Below, piece after piece: positions 46,624-55,091 of a DNA stretch of 64,000 nucleotides. Each line of letters begins with the position of its first letter. The first letter of the stretch is position 1. Both the position numbers and the translations under genes were made by a program. The notes under the pieces were generated by a model. It was not told the origin of the DNA. It searched no databases and was given only the letters and a program-made list of their open reading frames with translations. Source of the stretch: Alphaproteobacteria bacterium (GTDB lineage: Bacteria; Pseudomonadota; Alphaproteobacteria; UBA9219); NCBI GenBank assembly GCA_028690155.1, contig JAQVBU010000004.1, positions 1 to 64,000 of the forward strand, in the 5' to 3' direction.

Positions 46624-47400
46624 ATGCCTCAAGAAAAAAATCAATCTTCCAAGAATTCCACGTCTTCTTACAAAGGCGAACGTATTGCCAAGAGGTTGGC
46701 GCGCGTCGGCCTTTGTTCGCGCCGGGAAGCCGAGGCTTTGATCGGGCAGGGCCGCGTATGTGTGGATGGAGCCGTTTTGACGTCGCCGGCGTTTAATGTA
46801 ACGGAGGATCAGAAGATTACGGTGGATGGACGCCCCATTAAGGACAAGGAAGAAGCGCGGGTCTGGCGTTATCATAAGCCCGCTGGCGTGTTGACGACGA
46901 CGCGCGATCCTCAGGGACGGCCCACGATTTTTGAAAGGCTTCCGCCGGAGATGCCTCGTGTGATCAGTGTTGGGCGGTTGGACTTCAACACCGAAGGCTT
47001 GCTTCTTTTGACGAACGACGGCGCTTTGGCGCGGCATCTTGAGCTTCCGGCCAACGCTTGGCTTCGACACTATCGTGTGCGGGTCTATGGCGACATCGAC
47101 GACGCCAAGTTGGCTTCTGTAGCGAAGGGGGTGACCATTTCGGGAATTCACTACGACAAGGTGAAAATCGAACGTGAGCCGGGCAAGGAAGGAAGCTCGA
47201 ACCATTGGTTGGCCGTTACGATTCGCGAGGGCAAGAACCGGGAGGTTCGCAAGATCATGGAGTTCCTCGGACTTCAGGTGACGCGTCTTATCCGGGTGGC
47301 CTTTGGGCCGTTTCCCTTGGGCAAGCTCCCGCGCGGTCATGTCGAGGAGGTTCCTCGGCGGGTGTTGCGCGATTCGTTGGGAAAATTTTTTAAAGAGTAA
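46624..47400 (+). CDS. rluB: 23S rRNA pseudouridine 2605 synthase RluB-type
   Basis: A 258-residue enzyme with an N-terminal S4 domain (ERIAKRLARVGLCSRREAEALI) and a RsuA/RluB catalytic core with GRLDFNTEGLLLLTNDG, holding the catalytic aspartate. ATG 46624 has an AAGGG site just upstream. It shares a transcript with rsmD, which begins five bases after its stop. RluE/RluF-like assignments are possible but less likely. Confidence 0.9.
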   Translation: MPQEKNQSSKNSTSSYKGERIAKRLARVGLCSRREAEALIGQGRVCVDGAVLTSPAFNVTEDQKITVDGRPIKDKEEARVWRYHKPAGVLTTTRDPQGRPTIFERLPPEMPRVISVGRLDFNTEGLLLLTNDGALARHLELPANAWLRHYRVRVYGDIDDAKLASVAKGVTISGIHYDKVKIEREPGKEGSSNHWLAVTIREGKNREVRKIMEFLGLQVTRLIRVAFGPFPLGKLPRGHVEEVPRRVLRDSLGKFFKE

Positions 47401-47405
47401 GAGCC

Positions 47406-47972
47406 ATGATGCGTATTGTCGGAGGAAGTCTGTCGGGGCGAAAAATTGCCCCACCGTTGAGCCGGACGACCCGCCCTATGATGGATCGCGTTCGGGAGGC
47501 TTTGTTCAATATCCTAGCCCATCATGAGTGGGGGAAGGATATAGGGGATTTGTTCGAAGAGGATGTGGATGTTTTGGATGCTTTTTGCGGCACGGGCGCG
47601 TTGGCGTTTGAAGCGTTGTCGTGGGGCGCCGGACGCGCGACGCTTTTTGATAAAGATGTCGAAGCGTTAGCCGTTGCGCGTCAGAACGCGGTTTCATTGG
47701 AGCTTACCGATCGATGCACCATTCTTTCCGGGGATTCAACCCGTCCGCCCAAGGCCTTTCGGACGCATAAACTTGTCTTTTTTTCCCCGCCGTACCGTAA
47801 GGGGCTTATTCCGCCCTCGTTCCGCGCGCTGGATGCGGCAGGATGGATCGCGCCGCATGCCGTCATTGTCGCCGAAACGGCGCGAAACGAGGCTTTCGAT
47901 CCGTTGCCGGGGTGCACGCTGGCTGTTTGTCGAAAATATGGCGAAGCGGTTCTTCATATCATGACCCGTTAA
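47406..47972 (+). CDS. rsmD: 16S rRNA (guanine966-N2)-methyltransferase RsmD-type
   Basis: A 188-residue Rossmann methylase. It begins MRIVGGSLSGRKI and has DAFCGTGALAFEALSWGA as the SAM motif. The catalytic motif IV reads FFSPPYRKG, where the family normally has D/N-PPY, so the first residue is serine here. This may weaken base contact or be tolerated. It follows rluB closely and ends 8 bases from the convergent PBP gene. Confidence 0.9.
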   Translation: MMRIVGGSLSGRKIAPPLSRTTRPMMDRVREALFNILAHHEWGKDIGDLFEEDVDVLDAFCGTGALAFEALSWGAGRATLFDKDVEALAVARQNAVSLELTDRCTILSGDSTRPPKAFRTHKLVFFSPPYRKGLIPPSFRALDAAGWIAPHAVIVAETARNEAFDPLPGCTLAVCRKYGEAVLHIMTR

Positions 47973-47980
47973 GAACGGAT

Positions 47981-49918
47981 TCAGCGGCCAAGGATGCTGT
48001 CGATAAAGTCGCCCAAAGCTTTCGAGACATCGTTGGTTACGGCGCCTGCGCCTTCGAAGAATTGCTCGACGAGACTTCCGCTGCGAAGGGGCTTTTCCGG
48101 AAGCTGACTTTCGGCTTCCTTCATATAGTTATGCCATAGAAGGGCGGGAAGGCTGCTTCCGGTAACCTTTTTGGTCGGTTCGTTATCGTCGTTGCCCATC
48201 CAGATGACCGTCGTGTAGTCGGCGGTAAAGCCTGCGAACCAGGCGTCGCGATAGTCCGATGTGGTGCCCGTCTTGCCTGCGACGGGCCGTGTGCCCAGCG
48301 CCGCGGTGCGACCTGTGCCCGTTTTGATGACATCGACCATCATGCGCGTCAAGGTGGCCACGGAATCCGCCGACAGGACTCGGGGGGGCGTGGCGTCGTC
48401 GTAGCGGAAAAGAAGATCTCCGGAGCGGGTTCGGATTTCCTTGATCCCGTAGGGGGTAATGGCACGGCCTCCGGAAGCGATTGAGGCATAAGCGGCGCTT
48501 AGTTCCAAGGGGGTGACTTCGCTGGCGCCGAGGGCAAGCGTGGCGTTTCGCTCCAAGGGCGAAACAATGCCCAAATTTCGGGCGGTCTTGATAACGTTGT
48601 CCAGCCCGGCGCGGCTCAGTACTTTGACGGCGACCGAGTTGATGGATTCGGCCAAAGCGCGTTGGGCCGTGACGGGCCCCAGATATTTGTCGTCGTAGTT
48701 GGCGGGTGAATACCGGCCTATGGTTACAGGTTCGTCGATAAGAATATCGTCAGGCAAAAGCCCTTTTTCGATGGCGGCGAGATAGACGATAGGTTTGAAC
48801 GCCGATCCGGGCTGTCGCAAGGCTTGCGTGGCGCGGTTGAATTGGCTTTGGTTATAGTCGCGTCCTCCGGTCATGGCCTTGACGCCCCCGTCAGGAGCCA
48901 GCGTGATCAACGCAGCCTGTGTAACCTTTCGGGCCTTGCCTTGTTTGGAGAGAATGGCTTCGACGTCCTTTTCGGCGATTTTTTCAAGAGTCAGATCCAA
49001 GGTCGTCCGAACAACAAGATCTTGTTGTGTATCGACAATAAAGGGGCCCAACTCGTCATAAACCCAGTCGGCGAAATAGCGGGCTTGCGGACTTCCATCT
49101 CGGACTATTTCGATGGTGGGCGGGTTGGCGATGGCGCGTGTGTATTCGTCTTTTGTAATGTAGCTTTCGTTTAACATCGCCTGAAGGACGATTTTGGATC
49201 GTTCGAGAGCCTGTGCGGGATCGTGCAAGGGAGAGTAGCGCGAGGGCGCGCGCAGAAGGCCCGCGATAAGCGCGGCTTCGGGCAGTGTAAGGTCTTTGGC
49301 GTGTTTGCCAAAATACGTTTGCGCGGCGGCATCGAGTCCGTACGCGCCGCTGCCGAGATAGACGCGATTAAGATAGGCGGTCAGGATCTCGTTTTTGGTA
49401 TAGGTGCGCTCGAGCCACACGGCCAAAATCATCTCTTGGACTTTGCGTTTCAGTGTGCGTTGAGGCGTAAGAAAAAGGTTTTTGGCCAATTGTTGGGTCA
49501 AGGTCGATCCGCCCTGAACGGTATGTCCGGCCAAGATGTTTTTGGCTGCAGCGCGGAAGATGCTCCAGAGATCGATCCCAAAATGGCGGTAAAAACGGCG
49601 GTCTTCAACGGCGATAATCGCTTGCGTAATCCGTGCCGGAAGGTGGGAGGCGACGACGGGGCGTCCGACCAGATTGCCGTAGCGGGCAAAGACGGTTCCA
49701 TCGTCGGATTCAAGCTCGACCGAGGGACGCAAAGGCGGTCGGGAAACTTCATGGACATCCGGCAAATCCAAGGCGCAATAGCTTATATAAATGAGCGCGG
49801 CGACGACGCTCCAAATGCCTACAAGAAGGGCGGCTCGGGCGATTGAGCGGGCGTAGGCTGACGGCCGGCTTTTTTTACGGTTTTTTGGGGGGCGAGGGGA
49901 GCGCTTTGGGGGCGGCAT
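47981..49918 (-). CDS. Class A penicillin-binding protein (PBP1 family)
   Basis: A 645-residue bifunctional peptidoglycan synthase. A basic proline-rich cytoplasmic tail leads to one membrane helix (about 28-48). The GT51 glycosyltransferase has AVEDRRFYRHFGIDLWS and GGSTLTQQLAKNLFL (about 105-155). The transpeptidase has SAFKP (SxxK, about 370), SIN (about 425) and KTGTTSDYRD (about 555). It polymerises and cross-links peptidoglycan and is shorter than E. coli PBP1A. Its likely activator type (LppC/LpoA) is encoded at 37 kb. Confidence 0.93.
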   Translation of the reverse strand: MPPPKRSPRPPKNRKKSRPSAYARSIARAALLVGIWSVVAALIYISYCALDLPDVHEVSRPPLRPSVELESDDGTVFARYGNLVGRPVVASHLPARITQAIIAVEDRRFYRHFGIDLWSIFRAAAKNILAGHTVQGGSTLTQQLAKNLFLTPQRTLKRKVQEMILAVWLERTYTKNEILTAYLNRVYLGSGAYGLDAAAQTYFGKHAKDLTLPEAALIAGLLRAPSRYSPLHDPAQALERSKIVLQAMLNESYITKDEYTRAIANPPTIEIVRDGSPQARYFADWVYDELGPFIVDTQQDLVVRTTLDLTLEKIAEKDVEAILSKQGKARKVTQAALITLAPDGGVKAMTGGRDYNQSQFNRATQALRQPGSAFKPIVYLAAIEKGLLPDDILIDEPVTIGRYSPANYDDKYLGPVTAQRALAESINSVAVKVLSRAGLDNVIKTARNLGIVSPLERNATLALGASEVTPLELSAAYASIASGGRAITPYGIKEIRTRSGDLLFRYDDATPPRVLSADSVATLTRMMVDVIKTGTGRTAALGTRPVAGKTGTTSDYRDAWFAGFTADYTTVIWMGNDDNEPTKKVTGSSLPALLWHNYMKEAESQLPEKPLRSGSLVEQFFEGAGAVTNDVSKALGDFIDSILGR

Positions 49919-50058
49919 GTGCGGATATCGGCAGTCACTTTATTTTATAAGGCAAGGTTGAGAGATTGCCCCTTGCCGCAGGAAAAACAAGCCCAAAGTT
50001 GAAAAAGCGTGTTGTATAAACGATTTTTGCCTTTTTTGAGGGGCTCTGGCCGCTTTAG

Positions 50059-50087
50059 TTGTTGACGAAAATGAGTTTTTCTATAAT
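50059..50087 (+). promoter_or_regulatory. Promoter upstream of infC
   Basis: A perfect TATAAT (50082-50087) lies 17 bases after TTGTTG (50059-50064), with an overlapping TTGACG at 14 bases. It would give a leader of about 47 bases before the infC start. Confidence 0.55.
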
Positions 50088-50140
50088 TTGACGCCGCGAA
50101 GGGCTTTTGCCCGAAATGATAATTTTGAAGGAGGACTCCC

Positions 50141-50704
50141 ATCTCTTCGTTACCATCCGATCGCAATCGGAGCGCTACACCGCTCCATCGCGGCAAAGAC
50201 GCCACCGGTCCCCGTATTAACGGGGAAATTACTTCTCGTCAGATTCGAGTTGTTGATGATCAAGGTGAGATGCGCGGCATTATGACTGTGCGTGACGCCT
50301 TGGCTCTTGCTGAAGAAGCAGGCCTTGATCTGGTTGAGATTTCGCCGAATGCCGACCCGCCTGTATGCAAAATTCTCGATTACGGCAAATATAAGTACGA
50401 GATGCAGAAGAAGGCTTCTGAGGCGCGGAAGAAGCAGAAGATGGTTGAACTTAAGGAGATCAAGCTTCGCCCGACGATTGAGGACCATGATTTTGCCGTC
50501 AAGATGAAGAGCGCGGTGTCTTTCCTGAAAGAGGGAGATAAGGTCAAGGTTTCGATGCGCTTTCGCGGGCGGGAAATGGCGCATCAGGAGATTGCGCGCG
50601 ACGTTTTTGCGCGCGTTCAGGCCGAACTGGATGCCTATGGAAAGGTTGAATCCGGACCGACCTTTGAAGGCCGCCAGATGATCATGCTTATGTCGGCAAA
50701 ATAA
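50141..50704 (+). CDS. infC: Translation initiation factor IF-3 (ATC start)
   Basis: A 187-residue factor that keeps ribosomal subunits apart and proofreads start codons. The N-domain has GPRINGEITSRQIRVVD and the central part EAGLDLVEISPNADPPVCKILDYGK, followed by the C-domain with KVSMRFRGREM. The conserved N-terminus begins 43 codons before the first ATG. AGGAGG at 50129-50134, six bases before ATC 50141, marks the real start. Near-cognate starts (ATT, ATC, ATA) are a known device by which IF-3 represses its own synthesis. Confidence 0.95.
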   Translation: MSSLPSDRNRSATPLHRGKDATGPRINGEITSRQIRVVDDQGEMRGIMTVRDALALAEEAGLDLVEISPNADPPVCKILDYGKYKYEMQKKASEARKKQKMVELKEIKLRPTIEDHDFAVKMKSAVSFLKEGDKVKVSMRFRGREMAHQEIARDVFARVQAELDAYGKVESGPTFEGRQMIMLMSAK

Positions 50705-50894
50705 CGCATCGCCAATCTGTGCTTTTTCCACGCGTTTTTTTAAAAGGAAAACGCGAAGGGATGGCGTTTCTTCGAATTTCGAAACTCTTTAACTTTTCTT
50801 AAATGCGCGCCATAGTTAACGCCGTGGTAAGGCGTCAGTGCGATACTGGACTCAGACGAAAATCGTTTTTGTCGCGAAGGGGTTGGAGTGTCCT

Positions 50895-51422
50895 ATGGCA
50901 CGCGGGTTTTCTTGTCTTGGACGATGGCGCGGGTTTTCCTTTCGAAGGGCGTCGCGGCGTGGGAGCGTCGCGACGGAGTTTGCCCTTTTGGCTTTTCCGT
51001 TTTTCGTCCTTCTTGTGGGGGTAAGCGAGCTATGCCTGATCGAGACGGCCCAGCAGCTTCTTGAAAACGCCGCGTTCAACGCTTCGCGTTTGGGGAAGAC
51101 GGGCTATGTGGCCGAAGGGGCGACGCAGGCCGAGACCGTCGAGGCCGTTTTGACGAAAGAGTTGTCCAGTTATGGGCTGTTGATCGACACGTCAAAGCTT
51201 ACGACAACGCAGGAGCGATACAACAGCTTTGTCGGAGCTTCGTCTGGCGGGGGGGCTTCGGGATACGGCTCCGCGCAGGAGATCGTGATTTATACGGTAG
51301 CCTATCCATGGAAAGTTTTTACGCCGTTGATGTGCTCGTTGATGGGGGCCGCGTGTAATCAGGATACGAACACGGTCATGTTGACCTCAACCATTGTGGT
51401 GCGCAATGAGCCTTACGGGTAA
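50895..51422 (+). CDS. TadE-like pilus-assembly protein 1
   Basis: A 175-residue protein with a short basic leader, the TadE-type segment GSVATEFALLAFPFFVLLVGVSE (glutamate in the hydrophobic helix, about residues 27-50) and a periplasmic part with two cysteines. TadE/TadF are pseudopilins that support Flp pili. ATG 50895 has GGAG eight bases upstream. The next gene overlaps it by 17 bases. No tadA, tadB, tadC or secretin gene lies nearby. Confidence 0.82.
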   Translation: MARGFSCLGRWRGFSFRRASRRGSVATEFALLAFPFFVLLVGVSELCLIETAQQLLENAAFNASRLGKTGYVAEGATQAETVEAVLTKELSSYGLLIDTSKLTTTQERYNSFVGASSGGGASGYGSAQEIVIYTVAYPWKVFTPLMCSLMGAACNQDTNTVMLTSTIVVRNEPYG

Positions 51423-52038
51423 AACAATTCGTCGGATGTCTCGACGGCATGCACAACGGGGTGTGGCGGCCGTCGAATTTGCTCTGACGCTTTCTCTATG
51501 GATGATCCTGCTTTTGGGGATTCTCGACGGGTCGTACTATTTGCTTATTAACGAACGCGTCGATCGTATCGCCTATACCGTTACGGATATCGTGACCCAG
51601 TATCAGACAATTACCAAGGCCGATCTTGCCGATATTATGGAAGCGTCGGGACATCTTATGAAGCCGTTGACCTTCAACCCGTCGGATCTTGGGGCTCAAG
51701 ATCCCCTAACGGGCAACTACACGGAGGCAACCGGATACATCATTGTGACGTCGGTTTATCAGGATCCTTCTCTTGGCCCGATTGTCAAATGGCAATATGC
51801 CTATCCGCCGCAAGGCGACGGGGTCACGGCGCCAAACAGCAAGATCGGCACGGCGGTTCAGGACAGTTCGGCATCCTTGCCTGAAGGCTTAACGCTTAAT
51901 AACAACGATAATCTTATTGTCGCCGAGGTCTTTTTTTCTTTTTCCCCATTGTTTGTCGATAATTTCTTGGCACAAGTTATTTATCGCGCGGCCTATTACA
52001 AACCGCGGCTCAGTCCTCTTATCACGCCGCCGACGTAA
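51406..52038 (+). CDS. TadE-like pilus-assembly protein 2
   Basis: A 210-residue protein. The motif QRGVAAVEFALTLSLWMILLLG (about residues 18-39) is the TadE/TadF helix with the conserved glutamate. The rest is a periplasmic domain rich in tyrosine and proline. It overlaps the preceding gene, and the TadG-like gene starts 12 bases after its stop. ATG 51406 is used, though ATG 51436 would give a start closer to the family. Confidence 0.82.
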   Translation: MSLTGKTIRRMSRRHAQRGVAAVEFALTLSLWMILLLGILDGSYYLLINERVDRIAYTVTDIVTQYQTITKADLADIMEASGHLMKPLTFNPSDLGAQDPLTGNYTEATGYIIVTSVYQDPSLGPIVKWQYAYPPQGDGVTAPNSKIGTAVQDSSASLPEGLTLNNNDNLIVAEVFFSFSPLFVDNFLAQVIYRAAYYKPRLSPLITPPT

Positions 52039-52050
52039 GGGAGTTTTTCG

Positions 52051-53643
52051 ATGGTTCGTTCATGGCTTGAAAAACTTTTTTCGGAAACGCGGCTTTTCCT
52101 GCACGCCGAAGAGGGTATGACGTTGCCGCTTTTGGCGCTTGCTTTTTTTGCGTTAACGGGGCTTACGGGATTGGCGATCGACGTAGGCCGTGTTCAGATG
52201 GTTCAATCGAAACTTCAGTTTTCCATGGATGCGGCGGGCCTCGCAGCAGGGGCGACCGTCAGCACGGCCAATGCAACGGAGGAGTTTAAGAAGTATCTGG
52301 ATGTGAATTTTGGTCATTACATGGGCGCCGATATTACCAGCACATCCGTAACCATGAACGACACCAAGACGGTTTTTACGCTTGCCGCTTCGGCGAAAGT
52401 TCCGACAACCTTTATGCGGATTTTCGGGGTCAACGACGTGACCTTCTCCGTGAATTCTGAAATTACGCGCGCGGTCACGGGATTGGAACTTGTTCTCGTC
52501 TTGGACAACACGGGCTCGATGCGTTATTCGACAGGGGCCGGCGAGAGCAAACTTCAGGCGCTCAAGACCGCCTCGGAAACGTTGATCAACACGCTTTTTG
52601 AAAGCGCCGACGCCGTGACGAACGGCAAACTCTGGGTCAGCGTCGTTCCTTTCTCCCAAGCCGTCAACATCGGTACGGCGTATGCGTCATGGATCAACCC
52701 GGACTACGTTTACGACAGCACGACCGACACCTCGGCGACGCTCGATTGGGGCACGACCTCGTGGGGCGGGTGCGTGGACTCGCGGCTGAACGGCGAAGAC
52801 ATTACCGACACACCGCCGTCTTCGGAATCGACGCTGTTCGGCATGTATTATTGGACGAGCGACAACTTCAATACGAACGATTACGCCCGGGGCAACAATA
52901 ACTGGAAATTCTACAGGCAATGCCGGGAGAATTATCGCCGCTGCTACTACTTCTATTGCTACACGGTGACGGGGTCCTGTACGGAAGGGGGCGGTTATAC
53001 CTGTACGGATCTTGGAACCGAAACCTGCACCAATGTGGCGTCGTGTACGGCTCCCTACAACAGTTGCACCCTGACCTACGCGTCGCCTTTAAACACTACG
53101 GATCAAGGACCAAACCTCTATTGCCCCGAAACCGTTACGACGATGACCAATCAAAAAGCGACGCTTCTTTCCGCACTTGAATCCATGGTGGCCAAGGGTA
53201 ATACCGAAATCAACGCCGGTCTGGCATGGGGATGGCGTCTGCTGTCGCCCCGGTGGCAGGGGCTGTGGGGCGGGTTGATGAACGCAAACGGCTTGCCTCT
53301 CGACTACAAAACGCCGGGCATGGCCAAGGCCGTCGTTCTTCTGACCGATGGCGAAAATACCATCAGTAACTATGCGCACGGGTCTTACTGGTATTATGGA
53401 AGCGATCGGCTTGGCGGTATGAGCTTGGACGAGAAGACTCTCGCTCTGTGCTCGGCCATGAAAAACGCGGGAATCTATGTTTATACCATCGGCCTTGGGC
53501 CTTCTTACGATATCAACGAGGCCCTTTTAAAGGAGTGCGCGACGGCGGATAATTATTTCTTCCTGTCGCCGACGACGGACGAGCTTCAAAACGTCTTCTA
53601 TACAATCGGAGATTCCCTTTCGAACCTGCGGGTCAGCCAATAA
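52051..53643 (+). CDS. TadG-like protein with von Willebrand A domain and Cys-rich insert
   Basis: A 530-residue protein with a TadE/G-type helix (about 22-45, EEGMTLPLLALAFFALTGLTG-like) and a von Willebrand A domain. The metal site DNTGSM lies near residue 152 and VVLLTDGENT near 430. Between them, residues about 286-356 hold nine cysteines and many tyrosines, an insertion not usual for TadG. Such proteins are surface or pilus-associated and may bind ligands. The insert suggests a disulfide-rich adhesive loop. It ends the trio and is followed by tandem repeats. Confidence 0.85.
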   Translation: MVRSWLEKLFSETRLFLHAEEGMTLPLLALAFFALTGLTGLAIDVGRVQMVQSKLQFSMDAAGLAAGATVSTANATEEFKKYLDVNFGHYMGADITSTSVTMNDTKTVFTLAASAKVPTTFMRIFGVNDVTFSVNSEITRAVTGLELVLVLDNTGSMRYSTGAGESKLQALKTASETLINTLFESADAVTNGKLWVSVVPFSQAVNIGTAYASWINPDYVYDSTTDTSATLDWGTTSWGGCVDSRLNGEDITDTPPSSESTLFGMYYWTSDNFNTNDYARGNNNWKFYRQCRENYRRCYYFYCYTVTGSCTEGGGYTCTDLGTETCTNVASCTAPYNSCTLTYASPLNTTDQGPNLYCPETVTTMTNQKATLLSALESMVAKGNTEINAGLAWGWRLLSPRWQGLWGGLMNANGLPLDYKTPGMAKAVVLLTDGENTISNYAHGSYWYYGSDRLGGMSLDEKTLALCSAMKNAGIYVYTIGLGPSYDINEALLKECATADNYFFLSPTTDELQNVFYTIGDSLSNLRVSQ

Positions 53644-53647
53644 CAGA

Positions 53648-53892
53648 GCCGATCGTGATAAGGTTGGCGTCTTTTAACGACAACCGTTCACGTGAATCGG
53701 CTCGCTCATCAAACTAACGCCGATCGTGATAAGGTTGGCGTCTTTTAACGACAACCGTTCACATGAATCGGCTCGCTCATCAAACTAACGCCGATCGTGA
53801 TAAGGTTGGCGTCTTTTGACGACAGCCGTTCATGTGAATCGGCTCGCTCATCAAACTAACGCCGATTGTGATAAGGATGGCGTCTTTTGACG
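53648..53892. repeat. 71-bp tandem repeat, three full copies and one partial
   Basis: Units start at 53648, 53719, 53790 and 53861 (the last is cut after about 32 bases). Each unit can form two hairpins: GGTTG/CAACC around a T-rich loop and TTCA/TGAA dyad inside CCG/CGG. Changes between copies preserve the pairing. There are no unique spacers, so it is not a CRISPR array. It lies between convergent genes and may end transcription. Confidence 0.92.
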
Positions 53893-54348
53893 TTAAGGGA
53901 CGATGCGCCACGAGCCGTCCGGCTGGAGGCAGGCGGTGCCATAGCTTTCCTGCCGATAGCCGTCGATAAGGATTTCTTGTGAATAGGGGCGACAATAGCT
54001 TTGTGTGTGCCGATCGATGTAGGTCGGCGGTGCGACATAATTAGGCGCATAGGTGTAAAAATAGGTTGTTGGCCTTCGGTTTCCATCGAAATCCGGCATC
54101 GAAACCGAGCGGTAAGAAAACTCACGATCAATGCTTTGGCCGATCATGTTGCCGACCATGCCCCCTGTCGCTAACCCTAGGGTCGTCGAAACGAAGCGTC
54201 CGCGGCCTTCGCCAATCTGGTTTCCTAAGACAGCCCCAGCCGTTGCCCCCAATACCGTGCCAAGCGCCGAGGCTTCACCGGCAAAAGCCGAAGAGGCTGA
54301 GCCGGTAAAGATAATAAGGCAACCGAACAAGATTCCTAAGCGATCCAT
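53893..54348 (-). CDS. Glycine-zipper (17-kDa-antigen-like) outer-membrane protein
   Basis: A 151-residue exported protein with a signal peptide ending SSAFAGE. A glycine-zipper region follows (VLGATAGAVLGNQIGEGRG and LATGGMVGNMIGQSID, about 30-75). The C-terminal part has two cysteines in YCRPYSQEILIDGYRQESYG and ends LQPDGSWRIV, as in Rickettsia 17-kDa surface antigen relatives. It may insert in the outer membrane. There is no lipobox cysteine. ATG 54348 is taken; an ATG four codons earlier is possible. Confidence 0.8.
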   Translation of the reverse strand: MDRLGILFGCLIIFTGSASSAFAGEASALGTVLGATAGAVLGNQIGEGRGRFVSTTLGLATGGMVGNMIGQSIDREFSYRSVSMPDFDGNRRPTTYFYTYAPNYVAPPTYIDRHTQSYCRPYSQEILIDGYRQESYGTACLQPDGSWRIVP

Positions 54349-54415
54349 AGGCGGTATCATCTCCCTTTACCGCCTTCCTATCAAGACGTTGTGGCAAATT
54401 TAGGGCATCGGATTT

Positions 54416-55090
54416 TTAACCAACGGTCACAATTAGTCCTGTAGAATCCGGCATTTCAATAAGTTTACGAACGGCTGAGGCGACGTCTTCGGGAAGGGCG
54501 AGGCGGCCTTTTGCCATGGCACGGAACGATTCCTCGGTTTGGCGCGGGCTTGGCAGGACGTACATGGGCGCGACGCCGTTCACCCTGAGGGACGGGGCAA
54601 AGCTGCGCGCCATATTAAGGGTCATTTCTTTCAAAGCAGCCTTGCTGCGGCCATAAGCGTTAAAGGAGGGGGGGAGTGGTGTGGCATCCAGTATGTTGAT
54701 GATAACGCCTTTAGCCTTGGCCGGAAGATTGTTGCGGTAGCTTTTGCTTAAAAGGCGCGGGGCATCGACGTTGATGGCTTGATGCCGTGATCCGTCGGGA
54801 TCTTGTTCGTCCGGTTCGAAAAGGGCCGCGTTGTTGACGAGGGCATTCAGAGGGCCGAGTTCCTTAACCAAGGCGGGGATCAATTGGTCGGCCAACGCCC
54901 CATTTGCCAGATCAATTTCAGCCAAGAAGGCGTTTTGCCCCATGGCTTGGATATCGTTGGCCAAGGTTTTGGCTTCTTCGGCCGAACGGTTGTAATGGAC
55001 GACAATATCCCAACCATGCGACGCCAAATCCATCGCGATCGCGCGTCCAATTCGTTTTGCCGCTCCGGTTACAAGAGCCAACCTTGCCAT
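54416..55090 (-). CDS. Pteridine-reductase-like SDR (FolM type)
   Basis: A 224-residue short-chain dehydrogenase. The cofactor motif is TGAAKRIG near residues 8-15, NNAALFEP replaces NNAG, and the catalytic Y-x3-K occurs in NAYGRSKAAL. The usual serine is replaced by Asp-Ala-Thr (NILDAT), as in pteridine reductase PTR1 and E. coli FolM. Its place next to a TrmJ-like gene and ispDF is ordinary for the class. It could reduce dihydropterins. The exact substrate is not certain. Confidence 0.8.
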   Translation of the reverse strand: MARLALVTGAAKRIGRAIAMDLASHGWDIVVHYNRSAEEAKTLANDIQAMGQNAFLAEIDLANGALADQLIPALVKELGPLNALVNNAALFEPDEQDPDGSRHQAINVDAPRLLSKSYRNNLPAKAKGVIINILDATPLPPSFNAYGRSKAALKEMTLNMARSFAPSLRVNGVAPMYVLPSPRQTEESFRAMAKGRLALPEDVASAVRKLIEMPDSTGLIVTVG

Positions 55091-55091
55091 C

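Noticed and set aside
50789..50802. CtrA-like TTAA-N6-TTAA upstream of the TadE trio
   Set aside because: The CtrA consensus needs seven bases between half-sites, and AT-rich chance matches are common.
53648..53892. Possible CRISPR array
   Set aside because: The repeats are directly adjacent 71-base units without unique spacers, and no cas gene is near.
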